Shown here: positions 46,223 to 56,584 of the stretch, in pieces | Position numbering within the stretch: position 1 is the stretch's first letter | Layout of the letters: every line of letters begins with the position of its first letter | From: Saprospiraceae bacterium | GTDB lineage: Bacteria; Bacteroidota; Bacteroidia; Chitinophagales; Saprospiraceae | Length of the DNA stretch: 64,000 nt | Reading direction: 5' to 3' | Assembly (NCBI GenBank): GCA_016715105.1 | Contig: JADKBO010000059.1 | Span: forward strand, 1-64,000 | Made by a program: the position numbers and the translations under genes | The notes under the pieces: generated by a model | Databases searched by the model: none | What the model was told of the DNA's origin: nothing | The model's input: only the letters and a program-made list of their open reading frames with translations

Positions 46223-47776
46223 TTGGAAAATGAGTCTATCATATTAGAACAGCATGTTCCTTTTGCCAAGAGTCTTTTTTGGCAACTCAATAGAGATTAC
46301 TACCAAAATAATGGCATTGATGCCTGGCGCGAAGACGATGTGCCCAGTCATTTGACCACAAATTCAATGGTCGGTATGACTTATGCCAATTTGATTTTTG
46401 CATTTTTAAAAGATCTGGCATTTCACCAAAAATCGGAAGAAATTGTCTATTTTCTGGAATTGGGTGCTGGCCAAGGAAGATTGGCTTTTCATGTCCTCAA
46501 ACACCTCACGGCATTGACGGAAAATTATGGCCAGCCACTTCCACCTTTCTGTTATATATTGAGTGACATTGTGGAAGAAAATCTAAACTTCTACCTGGAT
46601 CACCCCCAATTTAAACCATATTTTGAGGCCGGCTTGCTGGATGTATGTTATTTTGATGGAGTGGTCACCAAAGCATTGAATCTTAAATTTAAGGAGCTAA
46701 AAATCGATGCTAAATGTCTAAAACAGCCATTGGTTGTGATTGCCAATTACTTTTTTGATTCTATTCCGAACGATTTATTTTTTATCGAAAACGGTGATGT
46801 TACCCCTTGCAGTGTGACTTTGACCACTGAAAAAATGGATGAACCAATTACCCATTTGAAAGACATCGATATTACCTATCAGAGAATGGAAGGTAAAATG
46901 CCTTTTTACGAAAACGAAGGTTTTAATGACCTCATTGATACATATACCAAAGAATTGTCGCATACTTTTTTGTTGTTTCCGCACATGGCTTTGCAATGTC
47001 TGCTCAATTTGGACGGATTGTCAGATCAGGGTCTTTTGTTAATTTCGATGGACAAAGGATTTCATGCAATGCAAGATTTAGACAAGTTTCCAGAACCTGA
47101 ATTGATCACACATGGTAGTGCTTCACTTTGGGTAAACTATCATGCCTTGGCTTCCTTTTGTTTTCAGCTTGGCGGGAAAGCGTTACTTCCTCAAAATTCT
47201 TCATTCAATCTGGAATTGGTTTCACTTTTGATGACCAAAAAACATGAGCTATTTCCTGAAACCCAAATGGCTTACCATCATTTTGTAAATGTATTTGGAC
47301 CCGACGATTTCAACACGTTGAAAAAATGGTCATTCAAACACATTGATACGATGACACTCAAAGAATGGATTGCCATATTGAGGTTGAGTGCTTATGATTC
47401 GGTCATGTTTATTGCCTTATTACCTCAGTTGAAACAATTGTATCCAGAAATCAGCATCCATGAGCGGCGACGAATTTCAGAAACATTCCACAAAACATGG
47501 GATATGTATTTTGCTTTGAATGAAAATTTTGATTTAGCTTTTGCCATGGCTGGGATATTTTATGACCTGGCTTATTATGAAGATGCCATCACTTTTTTCA
47601 ACCATTCCATGAATCTTTTTGGAAGCAGAGCTGATGCCCTTTACAACATCGCATTGTGTCATTATCAATTAAGACAGGATATACAATTTGAATGCCTACT
47701 ACTAGAAATTAAAAAAGAATTCCCCGACTTTACTAAAATCGGGGAATTGACAAAACTTGATCTTTCAGCAAAATAA
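46223..47776 (+). CDS. SAM-dependent methyltransferase (MidA/DUF185-like) with C-terminal TPR-like repeats
   Basis: YFLELGAGQGRLAFHVLKHL is the SAM-binding motif I, and CYILSDIVEENLNFY and VVIANYFFDSIPNDLFF resemble motifs of the MidA/NDUFAF7 family of SAM methyltransferases. From about residue 400 the sequence is helical with TPR-like units (AFAMAGIFYDLAYYEDAITFFNHSM and ADALYNIALCHYQL). The target is unknown. The longest frame opens at ATG 46085, but its first 46 residues come from the RAYT flank; the conserved part begins at TTG 46223 (LENESIILEQHVPFAK). A 10-bp hairpin (47718-47748) lies in the last codons. Confidence 0.72.
   Translation: MENESIILEQHVPFAKSLFWQLNRDYYQNNGIDAWREDDVPSHLTTNSMVGMTYANLIFAFLKDLAFHQKSEEIVYFLELGAGQGRLAFHVLKHLTALTENYGQPLPPFCYILSDIVEENLNFYLDHPQFKPYFEAGLLDVCYFDGVVTKALNLKFKELKIDAKCLKQPLVVIANYFFDSIPNDLFFIENGDVTPCSVTLTTEKMDEPITHLKDIDITYQRMEGKMPFYENEGFNDLIDTYTKELSHTFLLFPHMALQCLLNLDGLSDQGLLLISMDKGFHAMQDLDKFPEPELITHGSASLWVNYHALASFCFQLGGKALLPQNSSFNLELVSLLMTKKHELFPETQMAYHHFVNVFGPDDFNTLKKWSFKHIDTMTLKEWIAILRLSAYDSVMFIALLPQLKQLYPEISIHERRRISETFHKTWDMYFALNENFDLAFAMAGIFYDLAYYEDAITFFNHSMNLFGSRADALYNIALCHYQLRQDIQFECLLLEIKKEFPDFTKIGELTKLDLSAK
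47718..47748. other. Perfect hairpin inside the 3' end of the methyltransferase gene
   Basis: AATTCCCCGA pairs with TCGGGGAATT around an 11-base loop, 28 bases before the stop codon. There is no T run, so it is probably not an intrinsic terminator; it may stabilise the mRNA end. Confidence 0.4.
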
Positions 47777-47781
47777 TGCTG

Positions 47782-49490
47782 TTATAATTCCATTTTTTTG
47801 AGTTGCTCTACCGCATAATTTGCTGCACGAGCAGTCAAAGCCATATAAGTCAGCGATGGATTGACACAAGATGAAGAAACCATACCCGAGCCATCTGTCA
47901 CAAAAACATTTTTAGCCCCCCAAACTTGAGAATTGCTATTCAGCACTGAAGTTTTAGGATCTCTGCCCATTCTTGCACTACCCATTTCGTGGATACCAAT
48001 ACCTGGCGCTTTTTCTGTATTATGAAAGGTATAAATGTTTTTAACACCCGCTTTTTCCAACATTTCAGCAGCCTCGTCGACCATGGCTTTCTCATTTTCC
48101 ATTCATTGTCTCCCCAGCCAGCATCAAAGTTGATGATCGGTAAACCCCATTGATCTTTTTTGTCAGTTAAGGTGAATCTATTGTTTGGATCCGGAAGTGT
48201 TTCACCAAAGCCTCCAAAATTGATGGTCCACGGCCCTGGTGCTGTTTGCGATTCTTTGAATGCAGCTCCAAATTCTTCTTCACTTTGCTCTCCTCTTCCA
48301 CGAGCAGCACCACCTTGATATCCAAATCCACGCAAAAAGTCTCTTTTATCGTTGCCCCAATTCGTAAATCTTGGAATATAGATACCATTAGGCCTTCGGC
48401 CAAAATAATATTTGTCATCAAAGCCTTCCACAACACCGCCAGCTCCCGCTTCCAAGTGGTGATCCATCAAGTTTCTACCCAATTGATCGCTTTCATTACC
48501 CAAACCATTCGGATGCGTTTTTGAAGTAGATTGCATCATGATCCAAGCCGAATTGATCGAGCTTGCATTCAAGAAAATAACCTTTGCAAAATATTCTTTT
48601 TGTTCTTTGGTATTCTGATCGATAGTCCTTACTCCGGTAGCTTTGCCAGACTCATCATCAAAAATGACTTGATAAACGATTTGGTCATGAATCAAGGTGA
48701 GATTGCCAGTTTTTACTGCTGCAGGCAAGGTTGCTGCTTGCGTACTGAAATAAGCACCGTAAGGACAACCTCTACTACACCTGTTTCTGTATTGGCAAGT
48801 TCCTCTACCCAATGCCAAGTGCTCTTCTGTTGGAGCAGTCAAATGCGCTGCTCTACCAATAATCAATTTCCTTCCTGGGAAGTTTTTCTCTAATCCTTCT
48901 TTTACAAATTTCTCTGCACAATTGAGCTCCATTGCTGGTTGGAATACACTGTCTGGAAGTACGTCTAATTTTTCGTAAGAACCGCTAATTCCGGCAAATT
49001 TTTCCACATAAGCATACCAAGGTTCAAGGTCTTTATACCTCAAGGGCCAGTCAATACCTACGCCTTCCTCCAAGTTTGCTGTGAAATCCCTTTCATTCCA
49101 TCGATAGGATTGTTTGCCCCACATCAAAGACCTACCACCCGTGTGATAACCACGGATCCAGTCACATCTACGAGTTTCCTCATATGGGTGATCCACATCT
49201 TTTTCAAATAAATGTCTGATTTCCTCATTGGCGGTATAACCTGTTCTTGTACCAGCCCAGTATTCTTCTTTCACTGCAGCTGTAGGCCTACCTCTATGCT
49301 CAAACTCCCATGAATCCATAGAAGCGGTTGTATATCCTGTGACGTGTTTGATCTCTCTACCACGTTCTATCATTGCTACTTTGAGCCCTTTTTCTGTTAA
49401 TTCTTTTGCTGCCCAACCTCCAGATAACCCTGAACCAACTACAATGGCATCATAAGTTACCTCATCTTTTCCTTTACTTTGAAAATACAT
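47782..49490 (-). CDS. GMC-type oxidoreductase (gluconate 2-dehydrogenase-like, FAD subunit), one frameshift
   Basis: This flavoprotein oxidises an alcohol or sugar. The FAD motif is VVGSGLSGGWAAKELTEKG near the N-terminus. GGRSLMWGKQSYRW, CRNRCSRGCPYGAYFST and LGRNLMDHHLEAG are conserved in gluconate 2-dehydrogenase-type GMC enzymes. The open frame breaks at about 48105 and resumes as KAMVDEAAEMLEKAGV, ending in GIHEMGSARMGRDPKTSV and VNPSLTYMALTARAA, which holds the C-terminal FAD contacts. The reassembled length is about 570 residues. The upstream gene is subunit 3 of the same complex. Confidence 0.92.
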
Positions 49491-49524
49491 CGCTTGTTAA
49501 TTTATATTTTGTGAAGAGGATTGG

Positions 49525-50181
49525 TTAAATGGCGTATGCTTTTTGGTCTGGTTTCAAATCGATACAAGCATCATATCTACCTGGAATTGGAACATAATCC
49601 AATGCTTTAGTAGACCCTGCTTCAGAGGTGAAATATCCAAAAAGGGTAAGTTCCTTGAGTAATTTGAAGAAAGGTGTAGGTACCTCAGCCACATCTTTTG
49701 CAATTTGGTTTTCCTTTACTGTACCAGTTTCTGAATCCACTACCTTTGCTTCCTGCTTTGCTGCATTTGCTTTTGCTTCGTCCTTTGCCATGGTACTCAA
49801 TAATTTCATGACCTGATTTTTCTGGTCAGCAGTAAGGCTTACAAATTCACCACCCAATTTTTTGGCTTCTTCACTTGCAGTTTTTAATCCCTGCTGGAAA
49901 TGAGCTTGCTGGATCGGCGAATAACAATCTTTAAGCATCAGTTCGATGAAAGGTCCAACACCTGCTTCTTTAGCACCCGGTGTATTTGTTTTTGGAATGA
50001 TGACTTCTGCCAGTTCAGCGAGTAAGTTTTGATCACTGCTCGAAAGTGCAAAGACTTCGCTAGCGGTGGACGTGGAAGTAGCTGCAGGTTTACAGCCCTC
50101 TAATACGGCAAAAACTGTCGGTGCAGAGACTACTCCCCCCATCAGCCAAGCCACTTTCTGTAAAGCGTCTCTCCTGTTCAA
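49525..50181 (-). CDS. Gluconate 2-dehydrogenase subunit 3 family protein
   Basis: MNRRDALQKVAWLMGGVVSAPTV is a Tat-type signal that ends in VLEGC, which can act as a lipobox. VFALSSSDQNLLAELAEVIIPKTNTPGAKEAGVGPFIELML is the characteristic subunit 3 block. It is followed by LTLFGYFTSEAGSTKALDYVPIPGRYDACIDL. Subunit 3 helps export and mature the FAD subunit, which follows 35 bases downstream on the same strand. A cytochrome c subunit is absent from this locus. Confidence 0.9.
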   Translation of the reverse strand: MNRRDALQKVAWLMGGVVSAPTVFAVLEGCKPAATSTSTASEVFALSSSDQNLLAELAEVIIPKTNTPGAKEAGVGPFIELMLKDCYSPIQQAHFQQGLKTASEEAKKLGGEFVSLTADQKNQVMKLLSTMAKDEAKANAAKQEAKVVDSETGTVKENQIAKDVAEVPTPFFKLLKELTLFGYFTSEAGSTKALDYVPIPGRYDACIDLKPDQKAYAI

Positions 50182-50328
50182 TTTTTAACGATTTATGATT
50201 TCAAGAATATTGACAATGGTAAAATGGGATTTTTCAACCCTGATAAGCACCTTACCTTAGTGTCAGTTTAACAATTTTGTAAATGTATCAGAAGATGCTG
50301 AAAAAGTCAAATGAAAACGAAATTTAAT

Positions 50329-52237
50329 CTAGAAAATTGTTTTTTTGCGAAACTTCGAAACTGCTGAACTACTGAACTGCGAAATTGCAAACCTGCGAAA
50401 TTGCTGAATTGCCCATTGCTGGCGTAGCCAATTGCCCTTTGCCCATTGCTGGCGCAGCCAATTGCCCATTGCCCATTGCTGGCGTAGCCAATTGCCAATT
50501 GCCCATTGCTGGCGCAGCCAAAATTGCCCATTGCAGGCGCAGCCAGATTGCCCATTGCCCATTGCTGGCGTAGCCAATTGCCCATTGCCATTGCTGGCGG
50601 GGGCCCACTCCCCAGCGGCGCAGCCCCATGCTACCACCGATTGCCACTTTTCACCTTTATTAAAGATAAAAATTCGGCCAGGAACACTATCCTTGACGGT
50701 CACTTCAAAAGATAAATCACCTGGAACAACCTTGTACCTGTCTGATTCACTTCCACTCAATCCAGCACCTTTTCGCCAGAACCAAGAGCCCCAACTAGCA
50801 ATATTTACCTTGATAGTCTTGGGTGAAGTGATTTGAACACCGACGCTGTCAATTGTTGAAGTGAGATTGATTTCTGAAATATTGGTCATCTTTCCAGTAT
50901 AACTTCCTTTGCCCAGCCAGTCCAAACTTTCGTTGAATGTGACACCGTCATTTCCATAATCGCGAAACAAATAAGCGCCGTTTAAATTTTCAGGAATGCA
51001 TAGCAGGACCACTTCTTTATAGTCATAATAATCAAAGTCTTGGCACAAACGCTCGACAATAGTTCCGCATCTCGAGTCGTGCGGATCATCTTACTCAAGA
51101 AAAGCATTCAAAACCAAAAGAAAATCCAAACATAGGCGTAGGTTTTTTGAAGGCAATGAAGAATAAGGTCGTGAAGAATAAATACATATGTGGCGCTGCA
51201 AAGTAAGAATATCGATCATTTTCATACCAGCCAATCCAAACAAAAAACAAGTTTAAAATAGGTAAAAGACCAAAAACAAAGGCGACAACTGATGCAATTA
51301 ATACCTGATTTAACTTTTTGTATTTTGTAGTTCGGTATAACATTGCAACCAAGAGACCAATTGCAAATAGAAAAGCCAAACTTTTCCATAATTCAGACAA
51401 GGTAGTGTACCAACTTTCTTTGTAAGTAAACTTCCAAAAATGGCTTAATAACAAGACTTTGGAAACGTATTTGGCGAACGTTGTTATCAAAAGCGTGGGC
51501 GATAATTTGAGGTGTTGCTCTGCTCCATAATGACCAATCCATGTACCGATGGACAACTTTGTAAGGATAAAATAAGCGACCAAGAGTACCACATAAATAG
51601 GAACCAAGCGGTACCAATATCCTGCAAGTTGTTTCACATCACCGCTTGCCCAAACTACGAGTGACAGATATATTAAAAAGATTGCTGGAGCAACCAAAGC
51701 CAGCTCTATCGTAAAAAGAGCAAGGATAAAAAACAAGAAGTGCAGATATAAAAATGGATTTTTCTTTGTCAGGTGATATCGGGTGAGGAAGTTGATGGCA
51801 AAGAAAACCAAACCTGTACATAACAAATAGTGAAAGCAGGCATCCCAGGTAATTGGTTCAATAGCATAGGGTGATAGCGCGGTAAAGATACCCGTAAATA
51901 AGGCGATCAAACCTGCATGTTCGGGATTTACTGCCTCCAAAATCAACCTGAAAGTGCGGTACACCAAATAACAAACAGAAGCGTGGGTCAAAATAAAAAC
52001 CGTTCCCATCACCGCGACATTTTTGCCGATCAGTTTAAATAAAATAAAGTTGATCAGGTGAAAGAACTGGTGCATACCCGGATATCCAAAACAATTCCAG
52101 ACATCACTGAAGTCGCTGTCCCTGTAACGATTGAGCCAACCCAAATAATCAGTGACGTAACCATAATCTTTTGTGCTTTGGAATGTCAAAAAACAAACCA
52201 ATAAAAAGACAGGGTAAATCAAAAGTCGTAGTTGCAT
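50329..52237 (-). CDS. Polytopic membrane protein, frameshifted, 3' end overrun by repeats
   Basis: The first frame (51095-52237) encodes about nine to eleven membrane helices, beginning MQLRLLIYPVFLLVCFLTF. Charged loops suggest a GT-C-like or O-antigen-related membrane glycosyltransferase, but no catalytic motif is certain. After two base shifts around 51050-51110, it continues with RTTRDAELLSSV and then VVLLCIPENLNGAYLFRDYG in the frame 50329-51048, a soluble C-terminal region. The natural C-terminus is missing: from about 50610 on, the frame runs through the 30-bp repeat array, so the last 90 residues are repeat translation. Confidence 0.65.
50410..50605. repeat. Tandem 30-bp REP-like array, about seven units
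   Basis: Units of 25 to 31 bases centre on GCTGGCG(T/C)AGCCA at 50418, 50448, 50478, 50508, 50533 (GCAGGCG variant) and 50564, with a degenerate one at 50593. T and C alternate in the first four units. The spacer is ATTGCCCATTGCCC-like. The core is shared with the palindrome behind the RAYT gene at 46066. The array interrupts the end of a coding gene. Confidence 0.85.
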
Positions 52238-52485
52238 AATTTAATGTCCGTACAAAGGCAAATATAGAGTGAATCTTGCCCATCTGGTCATTTGCATGAG
52301 AGAAATTCCATTTTGATTTTGTTCGTGAAGGATCAAAAGCTACAAACCATTAACGGTAAAATGGATGAACGAAGTAACCAAGTAAAGACTATTGTACTTT
52401 TTTAATGTTTGGTAACAATCTATTAAAATATCAAAGCCCGTATATTTACTCCATTATCCAAAAGATAAAACAACATTATAAACAC

Positions 52486-52872
52486 ATGTTACAAATCCCT
52501 GGCCTCTTTATCATGGAAACACCCAATCGCGGAAAGGGTGTATTTGCCGGATTGCCCATTTCAGAAGGTGACAGCATCGAAGTATGCCACATCGTCAAGA
52601 TTGCTAAAGCAGAAATTCCGATCATCCACAAAACAAGACTCCATGATTATTATTTTTTATGGGGTGAAGATTTGGAAGAAGCAGCACTCGCACTTGGTTT
52701 TGGTTCCTTGTACAACCACCAGTTATTCCCAAACGCCAACTTTTTCCTTGATCTTGAGAATGAAACGATAGACATTGTGGCGATCCGAGACATTGAACCG
52801 GGTGAGGAAATTACAATCAATTATCATGGAGAGCCTGGAGATGAGGGCGAGGTTTGGTTTGATGTTGGGTGA
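52486..52872 (+). CDS. SET-domain protein, putative lysine methyltransferase
   Basis: The protein is a compact SET domain (129 residues): ETPNRGKGVFAGLPISEGDSIEVCHIV, then FGSLYNHQLFPNANFFLD, which holds the NHxxxPN substrate/SAM site, and DIEPGEEITINYHGEPG, the GEEITxNY block. It has no pre-SET or post-SET zinc motif. Short bacterial SET proteins are found in many Bacteroidota; their targets are mostly unknown. I start at ATG 52486 (MLQIPGLFIMETPNRG); an in-frame ATG at 52405 adds 27 residues with no family support. Confidence 0.88.
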   Translation: MLQIPGLFIMETPNRGKGVFAGLPISEGDSIEVCHIVKIAKAEIPIIHKTRLHDYYFLWGEDLEEAALALGFGSLYNHQLFPNANFFLDLENETIDIVAIRDIEPGEEITINYHGEPGDEGEVWFDVG

Positions 52873-52951
52873 GTAAATACCAGCTTGATGCGTTTTTATA
52901 AGATAGAAATAGAAACATTATCGCATTTATACAGAAACAAAGCGGCAAAAT

Positions 52952-53252
52952 ATGGCAAAAAATAAAACCATTAATGTAAAAGGAATTGAAATTACAATTT
53001 TTCTAAATGAACAGTCTGAATATATTTCACTTACTGACATTGCCAGATACAAGGATATAGAAAGAACTGAAACGATTATCCAAAACTGGATTAGGAACCG
53101 GAACACAATAGAGTTGCTTGGTTTCTGGGAGCAATTATATAATCCCGATTTTAAACACATCGAATTCGAGGGGTTTAAAAACAAGCAGGTTTAAATAGTT
53201 TCGTATTAACACCAAAAAAATGGATTGAAACCACCCACGCTATAGGTATTTA
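52952..53252 (+). pseudogene. Truncated, frameshifted KilA-N domain protein
   Basis: The start MAKNKTINVKGIEITIF is followed by YISLTDIARYKDIERTETIIQNWIRNRNTIELLGFWEQLYNPDFKHIEFEGF, a KilA-N-type DNA-binding domain. The frame ends at 53194 but continues one base off with LNSFVLTPKKWIETTHAIGI, which is the next conserved block, and then stops at 53252. The C-terminal half of the family (normally the RYGGTYAHKDIAFEFA region) is gone. A short coding-like remnant, YGEFALIKIRQDINLDYANE, follows at 53278. The gene therefore seems to be a real remnant of a phage- or island-type gene. Confidence 0.65.
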
Positions 53253-53342
53253 GTTGACATTAAAATACTAATTTTAATTATGGCGAATTTGCCTTAATTA
53301 AAATCAGGCAGGATATTAATTTAGATTATGCCAACGAAGCCT

Positions 53343-54058
53343 TTATCCACCATAAAACCACCCCCTTATTTCCCCCTTCTTCCGTCTTGCAATCGCAATC
53401 TCCAACCCATTTTTCAAAACAATAAAATCCTCCTTGATCGCATCCATGTGATACCTGTTGACCAGGTACGATCGATGGCTCCTAAAAAACCCTTTATCAG
53501 TGAGGATGTCTTCAAAATAGGCCAGATTTTTGGAAGATAATTCACGAGAGCCGTTTGATAAATAAATGTAACTGTAATTGCGCTCACCTTCAATGTGGGT
53601 AATTTGTTTCAATGGCAATCTCAATGTTCCATTATGTGTGGGCAAAACCAGTTTTTGATTTTCGACAGATTGGGATTCCAGATTAGACAAGGCGTGTTTC
53701 ACTTCCATTACATTATTTGCCGTCTTTCTAATTCGTTTGATTGCTTCATCCAATTCACTTTCTTGGATGGGCTAACCAAATAATCTAATGCGTTGAATCG
53801 AAATGCCTTGATGGCATAATCACTGTGAGCTGTGGTAAAAATGGTTTGGAAATGGATATCATCTAATTGCTGAAGAAGTTCAAAACCGGTCATGTCGGGT
53901 AATTCAATATCCAGGAAAACAATGTTGGGTTTTAGGGAGGTAATGAGTGCTAAAGCTTCTTTACCCGTTTTCGCAATTCCTAAAACAGAAACGTCCGCTA
54001 TACATAATACCAGTTGCCCATAAAGGTCAAAGCCATACTCTTCACTTAGCGCCTTCAA
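53343..54058 (-). CDS. LytTR response regulator (frameshifted, N-terminus missing)
   Basis: The receiver domain contains IVFLDIELPDMTGFELLQQL with the phosphorylated aspartate, TTAHSDYAIKAFRFNALDYLVSP with the conserved Thr and Lys regions. The frame breaks near 53745 and continues as LDEAIKRIRKTANNV, followed by a LytTR DNA-binding domain, IEGERNYSYIYLSNGSREL and RSHRSYLVNRYHMDAI. The first acidic pair (DD) of the receiver is not found; the region before 54058 is disturbed, so the N-terminus is truncated or in another frame. A cognate histidine kinase is not adjacent. Confidence 0.82.
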
Positions 54059-54459
54059 TATTCATTAGGATTGTGTTTCAGTACTTCGCCTTTGAGTGAT
54101 TTGTCAAAAAAAAATTATCCGTACAACCAACTTAACTCTAAACATTTTTTGACATGACATTTTTCTCTTTATTCTTTTTATTGGTCAGCAGTCATGAAAT
54201 ACACCATTTATTAGTAACCGCCTTGGATTGGATTTAATAGATCCACCATGATAAACCACGAATGCATGAAAAGAATGATCTGGATCATCTACATCAATTA
54301 CAAAAATCATTCTTGACTTTAAGAAACATTTTCTTAGATTTACCTCACTGTAAACTTCATAATCGTTGGCCAATTAAGATCATTGTGAATATTTATAAGC
54401 ACCAATTATAGCACAATGAATTGATCAGGCTTTGATCCAAATCATATTAAATAGCATAC
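54059..54459. other. Intergenic region, possible remnants
   Basis: About 400 bases between the LytTR gene and the anion channel. A minus-strand frame of 62 codons (54185-54373) has no family I recognise. The first part may include the lost N-terminal codons of the regulator. No RNA gene is evident. Confidence 0.35.
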
Positions 54460-55497
54460 ATGAATGATATAAAGACCTTGTCGCCAGCATATTTCGCTTT
54501 GGTAATGGCTACAGGAATCATCTCCATTGCAGCATTTCTTTTGGGCTACAACGGCCATGGTCTTGCTCTATCTCAATGCTATCCAATACATCATTTTATG
54601 CGTTTTATACTTTATTAGATTTGTCAGGTTTAGGACTTGGTTTATAAATGACTTTAAGAATACGGCAACCAATCCTGGGTTCCTGACATTTGTTGCGGGT
54701 ACTTGCGTGCTTGGGAATCAATTTTATTTGCTGAAAGGCTATCATGTTCTGTCCTCAATATTGTTAATTACAGGTTTGCTTTTTTGGGTATTCCTGATAT
54801 ATGCAGCATTCCTTATCATTACGATAAAGAGCCATAAGCTGCCGATTGAAAAAGCCATTAGTGGAATCTGGCTGCTTTTTGTAGTTTCTACTCAATCTGT
54901 AAGCATTCTCATTGCCAATTTAGCCAAAGACTTACCTATACCTCCGGAAATAAGTTTGTTTACCTCCCTTTTTCTTTTCTTATGCGGTTGCCGCTGTACA
55001 TCATATTGATTACGCTCATTGTGCATCGTTTGTCATTTTTCAATGTTGAAGCAGAGCAATTTGCTCCTCCCTACTGGATAAATATGGGAGCTGTAGCCAT
55101 TTCAACTTTAGCTGGCTCTACGCTCATTCTATCTGCTGAAAAATGGGCCTTTCTTGGTTCAATTTTACCCTTCCTAAAAGGATTCACTTTATTTTATTGG
55201 TCCACAGGCACCTGGTGGATTCCATTGATCCTTTTATTGGGAGCCTGGAGGCATTTGGTTAGACTTTTGCCACTTAAATATCATCCGCAATATTGGGGCA
55301 TGGTGTTTCCCCTCGGCATGTATACCACTTGCACCTTACAATTGGCAAAGGCTTTGGATCTGAATTTTTTAAAAATTATCCCATCAATTTTTATATTTAT
55401 ATCAATATTTGTTTGGCTGGTTGTTTTTGGTGGCATGATATATTCCATAGTCAGAAGCTTACGTAACTATGGCATTAAAGCATCTGTTGATAATTAA
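54460..55497 (+). CDS. TDT/SLAC1-type anion channel or transporter (two frameshifts)
   Basis: ATG at 54460 gives MNDIKTLSPAYFALVMATGIISIAAFLLGY, the hallmark first helix of the TehA/SLAC1 (TDT) family. After a shift near 54540 the frame continues with AIQYIILCVLYFIRF and NPGFLTFVAGTCVLGNQFYL, and after one near 54985 with RLPLYIILITLIVHRLSFF and APPYWINMGAVAISTLAGS, which matches the family (PPYWINMGA). About ten helices in 346 residues. The family conducts anions such as nitrate, chloride or tellurite. The adjacent molybdoenzyme cluster makes nitrate or nitrite a reasonable guess. Confidence 0.85.
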
Positions 55498-55514
55498 CCT
55501 TAGTAAATAGGACC

Positions 55515-56572
55515 ATGATAAGATTCTTTAAAGATTTAAATGGCAAGGCCGTCATTGTTTCAACAGGTGTTACCCTGATACTTCTGTTTTTCATTTTTTT
55601 GGGATCACGTGATTTACAAAATTTTGATGCTGCTTTGATTACATACTTTTTTGGAACAATATTCGCTGTATTTGGCATCACCTACCGATATGCAGTCTGG
55701 GTTGCAACGCCCACCTACCTGGATGTACTTTAAAAGAGGCTTCCAGCTGTTTTTTAAAGGAAGAGTTTTGTACTATTTTTTTCAGGTGATCAAAAAGTCT
55801 GTGGTCAATATAGGATTACAAAAGTTTATATATCCGAGAAGCAAATATCGTTGGTTGGCTCATTTTTTTATTGCATTTGGCTGCACAATGGCCTTTGCAA
55901 TCACCATACCACTTACCTTTTGGATGGATTCACTTCACTCTTGCACCTGATACCATTGAAATTTATGAGGCTCATTTTTTTGGTTTCAAAGTATTTGAGT
56001 TTCCTTTAGGAGGCATGGTTGCGCTTCTTACTTTTCATGCACTCGACTGGTCCTCATATCTTGTAATCTTTGGCAGCCTCTATTTTCTAAGACGAAGACT
56101 GACACATCCCGGGCTTATTGCTACTCAGACTTTTGAGCGTGATCTGTTACCCCTTATTCTGCTCATCATCATTTCTGTTACAGGCTTAGGGCTGACCTAT
56201 TCCTATCAATTTATGGAAGGATTGGCTTTTGATTTTCTTGCAGTGACACATGCTATTTCAGTAATCATATTCCTCATTTGGATTCCCTTTGGGAAATTTT
56301 TCCACATCATTCAGCGACCTGCGCAGATTGGTGCGCACATCTATCGTGAAGAAGGTGAAAGGCTTGGAATGGCAATATGCCCCCACACAGGTAATGAATT
56401 TGACACTCAGCTGCATGTGAATGATCTCAAGATCGTCACCAAAGAGTTGGGCTTTAATTTTGATAAACCAGACGGGACTTCACATTTGGACCTGAGCCCT
56501 GAGGGTAAACGATCGCTGCTGGCTAAAGCTCATCTTCAAGCCAGACTGGATAGTGGTAAAATGTTTGGATAG
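55515..56572 (+). CDS. NarI-like membrane cytochrome b-type subunit (two frameshifts)
   Basis: Three frames join to about 353 residues: MIRFFKDLNGKAVIVSTG, then VQRPPTWMYFKRGFQLFFKG (shift near 55700), then ITIPLTFGWIHFTLAPDTI (shift near 55920). Six helices carry histidines in FFIAFGCTMAFAI, LLTFHALDWSSYLVIF and FLAVTHAISVIIFLIWIPFGKFFHI, which would ligate b-hemes as in NarI/DsrM/HdrE proteins. The soluble tail has AICPHTGNEFDTQLHV. It starts 17 bases after the channel gene and is followed 12 bases on by the molybdoenzyme. It probably passes electrons from quinol to the iron-sulfur protein. Confidence 0.8.
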
Positions 56573-56584
56573 CAATAAATTAAT

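Noticed and set aside
50410..50605. Possible CRISPR array from the regular 30-base period
   Set aside because: Spacers between the cores are short and nearly identical, there is no repeat-spacer alternation, and no cas genes occur in the window.
50369..50836. Several overlapping frames with WLRQQWA- or HCWRSQLP-like repeats on both strands
   Set aside because: They are translations of the REP-like array in different frames and not protein repeats.
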